DNA from: Saccharothrix longispora
GTDB lineage: Bacteria > Actinomycetota > Actinomycetes > Mycobacteriales > Pseudonocardiaceae
NCBI RefSeq assembly: GCF_030852425.1
Contig: NZ_NSDM01000022.1
Coordinates: forward strand, 28,440-92,439
Reading direction: 5' to 3'
Length of the DNA stretch: 64,000 nucleotides
The translations under genes and the position numbers were made by a program. How positions within the stretch are numbered: position 1 is the first letter of the stretch; every line of letters starts with the position of its first letter. Positions 60,848-64,000 of this stretch are shown here, in pieces. The notes beneath the pieces are model-generated. The model did not search any database and was not told the origin of the DNA. It was given only the letters and a program-made list of their open reading frames with translations.

Positions 60848-61339
60848 GGTGGGCTCCGTCGGTCCTGCGGTTTCCCGCTGTGTACGTACGCGGTGGGGCA
60901 CGCCCCGGTCCGCCTGGCGCGGCTTCACCGAGCACGTGGTCGTCCGCGCCCACCGGCTCCAGTGCCCTGCCCGACTCCTCCACGCCGACGTGCGCGAGTC
61001 GGAGCAGCCCGGCGTGCCGCGTGTCCACAGTCGATCCCCTGACCTGCGGTGCGGTGCTCCACAGTGGAGCGGAAGCGGGACGGTCCTGACAACGGCCGCC
61101 CGCGCGACCGGCCCGATGGCGAAGAGGCCGCTGCCCGTTCGGTCAGCGTGGCCGAGGCCCGTACGAGTCCGGCACCGCCACGACCGGATCGCACCGGCGT
61201 CAGGCAGGTGCCCGTCCCCCCGAAGAAGTGAACAGGCATGGTGGCGTTCCCGAAGGGGCAGCACGCGACCTTCCGGCGGGGTGCCGCGACGCGGCAGGCG
61301 TGAGGATGCCGGTGACGCGGCACGCGAGGAGGTTCGACG
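60848..61339. promoter_or_regulatory. Divergent intergenic region between giant gene and Hsp70-like gene
   Basis: 492 bp with no convincing gene; frames crossing it lack ribosome sites and are antisense continuations. It must hold promoters for both genes. Visible marks are a GTACGTAC palindrome at 60882-60889 near the giant gene start and the 15-bp palindrome at 61056-61070. No clear -35/-10 pair could be assigned. Confidence 0.5.
61056..61070. promoter_or_regulatory. 15-bp palindrome, candidate operator
   Basis: GCTCCAC-A-GTGGAGC is a perfect 7-bp inverted repeat about one central base, roughly midway between the divergent starts. A half-site-like TCCACAGT recurs at 61024-61031. Confidence 0.4.
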
Positions 61340-63280
61340 GTGGGGTACGGGCTGGGCATCGATCTGGGCACGACGTTCACGGCGGCGGCCGTGTCCGGGC
61401 AGTCCGGCACGAGGGTGGTGCCGCTGGGTCGCGACGTCGTGGCCCCGTCCACGGTGTTCGCCGGGGCGGACGGCACGCTGCTGACGGGTGACGCGGCCGA
61501 GGCGGCCGCGACCACCGATCCGACGCGGGTCTCGCGTGGGCACAAGCGCAGGCTCGGCGACCCCGCGCCGCTCGTCGTCGGGGGTGCTCCCTACGCGCCC
61601 TCGGCGCTGCTGGCCGCGCAACTGCGCGACGTGGTGGCCGCGGTGGCGGCCCACGAGGGCGGTCCGCCGGACGCGGTGGTGCTGACCTGCCCGGCGGTGT
61701 GGGGTCCCTACCGGCGCGAGCACTTCGACGAGGTGCACCGCCTCGCCGGCCTGACCGACGTGCGCGTCGTGACCGAACCCGAGGCCGCCGCGACCCACTA
61801 CAGCGCGGAGCGCCGGCTGGGGGACGGCGAGCTCATCGCCGTCTACGACCTCGGCGGCGGCACCTTCGACGCCACCGTCCTGCGCGCGCAGGACGGTGGC
61901 ATGCGCATCCTCGGCACCCCCGAGGGCGTCGAGCGCCTCGGCGGCATCGACTTCGACCAAGCCGTGCTGGCGCACCTCGACGCCCTGCTCGACGGGGCGC
62001 TCACCGCCCTCGACCCCACCGCCCCCGAGACCGCCGCCGTCCTGGCCGCCGCCCGCGCGCTGTGCGTCGAGGCCAAGCAGCAGCTGTCCACCGAGCCCGA
62101 CGTCACGCTGCCCTCGCCGCTGCCCGGCGACACCCGGCAGGTCACGATCACCCGGCTGCGGTTCAACGACATGGTCCGCCACTCGGTGTCGTTGACGACG
62201 GAGGCGCTGCACCGCACCATCCACTCCGCCGGGTTGCGCCCCGACGACCTCACCGGCGTGCTGCTCGCCGGCGGTTCCTCCCGCATCCCCCTCGTCGCGC
62301 AGATGGTCTCCGCCACCTTCGGCAAACCCATCCACGTCGGCCTGCACCCCAAGCTGACCGTCGCCCTCGGCGCGGCGGCCATCGCCCGGAACATCGCATC
62401 GGTCCCCACGCCGGCACGCCAGTCACCCGTGACCGGTGCACCGGTCGGTGCTCCGCCCGTCGGCGCGGCTCGTGCCACCCCGCCCACCGGCTCCGCGCGC
62501 ACGGCGTCGTCGAAGCGGAAGCGCCCGTGGCTCGTCCCGGCGGCGGCGGTGCTCGCGGTCGTGGCGGTCGGTACGACCGCGGCCCTGGCGTTCAGCGGCG
62601 ACCCTCGAGGCGATGAACGGGCCGCCGGCGTCAGCTCGGCGCAGTCTCCCGCACCCGGTTCGGCGCAACCTTCCGCGCCCGGTTCGGCGAGCCCTTCGAC
62701 GGTGCGGCAGCGAGCGGTGAGCGGACCCGAACTGGAGGTCTACGGCGGTCGGGGGGCGACCGCGTACCGCGGCATGCTCGGCAGCGCCGAGGACGACTGG
62801 GCGGGCACGGCCATCGGTGAGGACAACACCGCCGCCTACCAGGCCATCTCCGCGTCCCCTGACGGAGCCGCGGGCCTGCGGGTGACGTGGAGCGGCACGG
62901 CGCCCGGCCAGGTCTACCTCCAGCACACCGACGGCGGCACGGACCTCAGCACCTACGCCGACGCCCCGAGCGCGCTCGTCATCGACCTGACCCTGCACCA
63001 GAAGCCGACCGCCACCACGGCGCTCGCCGTGCACTGCGTCTACCCGTGCGCCGCCGAACTCGACGCCACCGGGCTCCTGCGCCGCCTGCCGATCGGTGCG
63101 GAGCGGAGCGTGAAGATCCCGATCACGTGCTTCACCGCCGCCGGCCTCGACCCGAGGAAGGTCAACACCCCCTTCCTGCTCACGACGGCGGGCCGGCTCG
63201 ACGCCACCCTCCACCACGTGCGCTGGGTGCCGGGAGCCGCCCAAGACCCGGACGCCACCCCGTGCGAGGCCCTCGGCTGA
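61340..63280 (+). CDS. Hsp70-like ATPase fused via membrane helix to ExoP-C-like extracellular domain
   Basis: 646 residues from a GTG 7 bp after AGGAGG. Residues 1-~355 are an actin/Hsp70-type ATPase: phosphate-1 GIDLGTTFT, phosphate-2 VYDLGGGTFDATV and adenosine AGGSSRIPLV are all intact. The usual DnaK substrate-binding domain is missing. Instead there is an Ala/Pro linker, one membrane helix at ~396-418 (LVPAAAVLAVVAVGTTAALA), a Ser/Pro stalk, and a ~170-residue outer domain with YGGRG..., VTWSGTAPGQVYL, HCVYPCAAELD and IPITCFTAAGLDP. From memory the latter pattern matches the galactose-binding-like C-domain of ExoP-type beta-glucosidases. The likely topology is ATPase inside, sugar-binding-like domain outside. 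It is divergent from the giant effector gene, so a role in its export or surface display is possible. Confidence 0.85.
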   Translation: MGYGLGIDLGTTFTAAAVSGQSGTRVVPLGRDVVAPSTVFAGADGTLLTGDAAEAAATTDPTRVSRGHKRRLGDPAPLVVGGAPYAPSALLAAQLRDVVAAVAAHEGGPPDAVVLTCPAVWGPYRREHFDEVHRLAGLTDVRVVTEPEAAATHYSAERRLGDGELIAVYDLGGGTFDATVLRAQDGGMRILGTPEGVERLGGIDFDQAVLAHLDALLDGALTALDPTAPETAAVLAAARALCVEAKQQLSTEPDVTLPSPLPGDTRQVTITRLRFNDMVRHSVSLTTEALHRTIHSAGLRPDDLTGVLLAGGSSRIPLVAQMVSATFGKPIHVGLHPKLTVALGAAAIARNIASVPTPARQSPVTGAPVGAPPVGAARATPPTGSARTASSKRKRPWLVPAAAVLAVVAVGTTAALAFSGDPRGDERAAGVSSAQSPAPGSAQPSAPGSASPSTVRQRAVSGPELEVYGGRGATAYRGMLGSAEDDWAGTAIGEDNTAAYQAISASPDGAAGLRVTWSGTAPGQVYLQHTDGGTDLSTYADAPSALVIDLTLHQKPTATTALAVHCVYPCAAELDATGLLRRLPIGAERSVKIPITCFTAAGLDPRKVNTPFLLTTAGRLDATLHHVRWVPGAAQDPDATPCEALG

Positions 63281-63301
63281 TCCGCACCGCGTTCCGCTCG
63301 T

Positions 63302-63337
63302 GGACGCCGCACCGGGCCGAAGCCCGGTGCGGCGTCC
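63302..63337. terminator. Perfect 16-bp hairpin terminator
   Basis: GGACGCCGCACCGGGC (63302-63317) pairs perfectly with 63322-63337 around a CGAA tetraloop, between the convergent Hsp70-like gene and the leftward partial gene. Confidence 0.92.
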
Positions 63338-63361
63338 GTCGGTCAGCGGTGGGGTGCCGGA

Positions 63362-64000
63362 TCAGGCGTTGGCGACCGGGAGCACGTCGCTCAGCGACGT
63401 GAGGACGGTCGGTTCCGAGCACCCCGCCGGGGCAGGCGGTCGTGCTGCGGCCATCAGGGCGCGCAGCGGCGTGAGGGTCGTCTGCTCGGGATCGACCTGC
63501 GGCACGAGGACCGGGAGCGGCGGGTTCGGGTCGGTCGCGATGTCGGCGAAGTCGACGTCCACCGAGATCTCGTCGCCGCCGATCTCGCGGGTGATCCACG
63601 GACCGGACTCGACGAGCTGCCCCAGCGTCTTCACGTGCAGGCCGTTGATGCGCTCCAGGTACCACTCGTCCGCGGGCAAGGGCCCCATGCGCCCGGTCAT
63701 CCGCGCCTTGACGTCCTTCACCCGCTCGAACAGCACCCGGACCAGCGCGGCACGGTCGTGCGGGCCCTCCAGGCCGTCGCGCAGCCGGTCCTCGACCAGC
63801 CTGGGCATTCCGTCCTGGTCGGGCATGAGCATCGTGGTCCAGGCCCGTGACTTCTCCCGGTACTGCAACTGCTGCATCAGACCCTCGTGCGCGGAGAAGT
63901 CCGAGGAGCGGAACCGCCTGCCCTGCCACTTCGAGCGCAGCGTGCCCGCCAGCGACAACGCGCTCTTCACCCCCGTGTTCAGCCCCCGCCCGGGCCAGAA
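63362..64000 (-). CDS. Probable FAD-dependent oxidoreductase/monooxygenase, partial (N-terminus outside window)
   Basis: The frame is open to the right edge; 212 C-terminal residues are visible, beginning FWPGRGLNTGVKSALSLAGTL. The P-G-R-G-L-N-T-G-V-K-S-A stretch followed by a long helix corresponds to the C-terminal FAD-binding motif (GD...PxxGxGxNxGxxDAxxL) of class A flavin monooxygenases. This would place the missing Rossmann dinucleotide motif outside the window. The rest (AHEGLMQQLQYREKSRAWTTM, WYLERINGLHVKTLGQLV) is helical and not assignable to a substrate. An internal GTG at 63970 is not a credible start because the upstream residues match the family. Confidence in the frame is high, in the enzyme class moderate. 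Confidence 0.6.
   Translation of the reverse strand, partial: FWPGRGLNTGVKSALSLAGTLRSKWQGRRFRSSDFSAHEGLMQQLQYREKSRAWTTMLMPDQDGMPRLVEDRLRDGLEGPHDRAALVRVLFERVKDVKARMTGRMGPLPADEWYLERINGLHVKTLGQLVESGPWITREIGGDEISVDVDFADIATDPNPPLPVLVPQVDPEQTTLTPLRALMAAARPPAPAGCSEPTVLTSLSDVLPVANA

Noticed and set aside
60925..61545. Leftward ~206-codon frame upstream of the giant gene
   Set aside because: No ribosome site, covers the divergent promoter gap and the Hsp70 start, and has no family features.
60848..62347. Extension of the giant frame to 62347 (about 500 more residues)
   Set aside because: This part is antisense to the Hsp70-like ATPase gene, is Arg/Gly-rich with no family features, and the real N-terminal domain begins at 60847 with a ribosome site.
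1..64000. tRNA, rRNA, insertion sequences, integrase or attachment sites
   Set aside because: None was recognised on either strand, so the region does not look like a recently inserted mobile element.

Overview
The window is uniformly high-GC DNA. It has GTG/TTG starts, 4-bp ATGA/GTGA gene overlaps, WXG100 proteins, Ecc secretion genes and a SARP-type regulator. This points to a filamentous actinobacterium, most likely of the Pseudonocardiales (Saccharothrix/Actinosynnema-like). That is inferred from gene content, not from a search.

Left part (1-18275, minus strand, transcribed leftwards): one continuous type VII (ESX-like) secretion operon. Its order is two WXG100 proteins, a YxxxE-bearing alpha-helical protein, a large PPE/WXG-like protein with six ~79-residue Pro/Met-rich repeats, eccC (three FtsK/SpoIIIE ATPase domains in one chain), eccD, eccB, a Pro/Ala-rich protein with a possible ADP-ribosyltransferase-like C-terminus, an EccA-like AAA+ protein fused to a right-handed beta-helix, and a YbaB/EbfC-like protein cut by the window edge. 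No eccE or mycosin gene is in view.

Middle part (18276-24880): a divergent control region, an AfsR/SARP-type ATPase regulator (plus strand), an SDR oxidoreductase, a membrane-anchored GH16-like lectin/hydrolase with apparently altered catalytic residues, and a small secreted protein. Strong hairpin terminators separate the convergent genes.

Right part (24888-60847, minus strand): a type VII secretion-associated SseB-like protein lies downstream of a single giant gene of about 35.1 kb (about 11,693 codons). The giant protein starts with the helical N-terminal domain typical of actinobacterial T7SS polymorphic effectors. Four helical repeats, a ~1,600-residue beta-rich region and a coiled coil follow. 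The rest (about 8,500 residues) is an array of about 47 short alpha/beta domains that I sort into six types (A-F). By my count the protein has only 12 cysteines. Eleven of them sit in type A (7) and type F (4) domains, each preceded by a His-Gly about 42-56 residues upstream. This is the layout of clan CD cysteine peptidases (toxin CPD/C80, CHAT, caspases). The other domains look like degenerate versions of the same fold. NCBI's 'lonely Cys domain' naming (from memory) probably covers type A. The all-domain clan CD reading is my inference.

Far right: a divergent region with a 15-bp palindrome, an Hsp70-type ATPase fused through one membrane helix to an ExoP-C-like sugar-binding domain, a perfect hairpin terminator, and the C-terminal part of a probable FAD-dependent oxidoreductase running off the edge.

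Working model: the SARP regulator and the divergent control region govern a T7SS that exports the giant effector. The SseB-like protein, the EccA-like AAA+ protein and the Hsp70 fusion would serve as chaperone or accessory factors.
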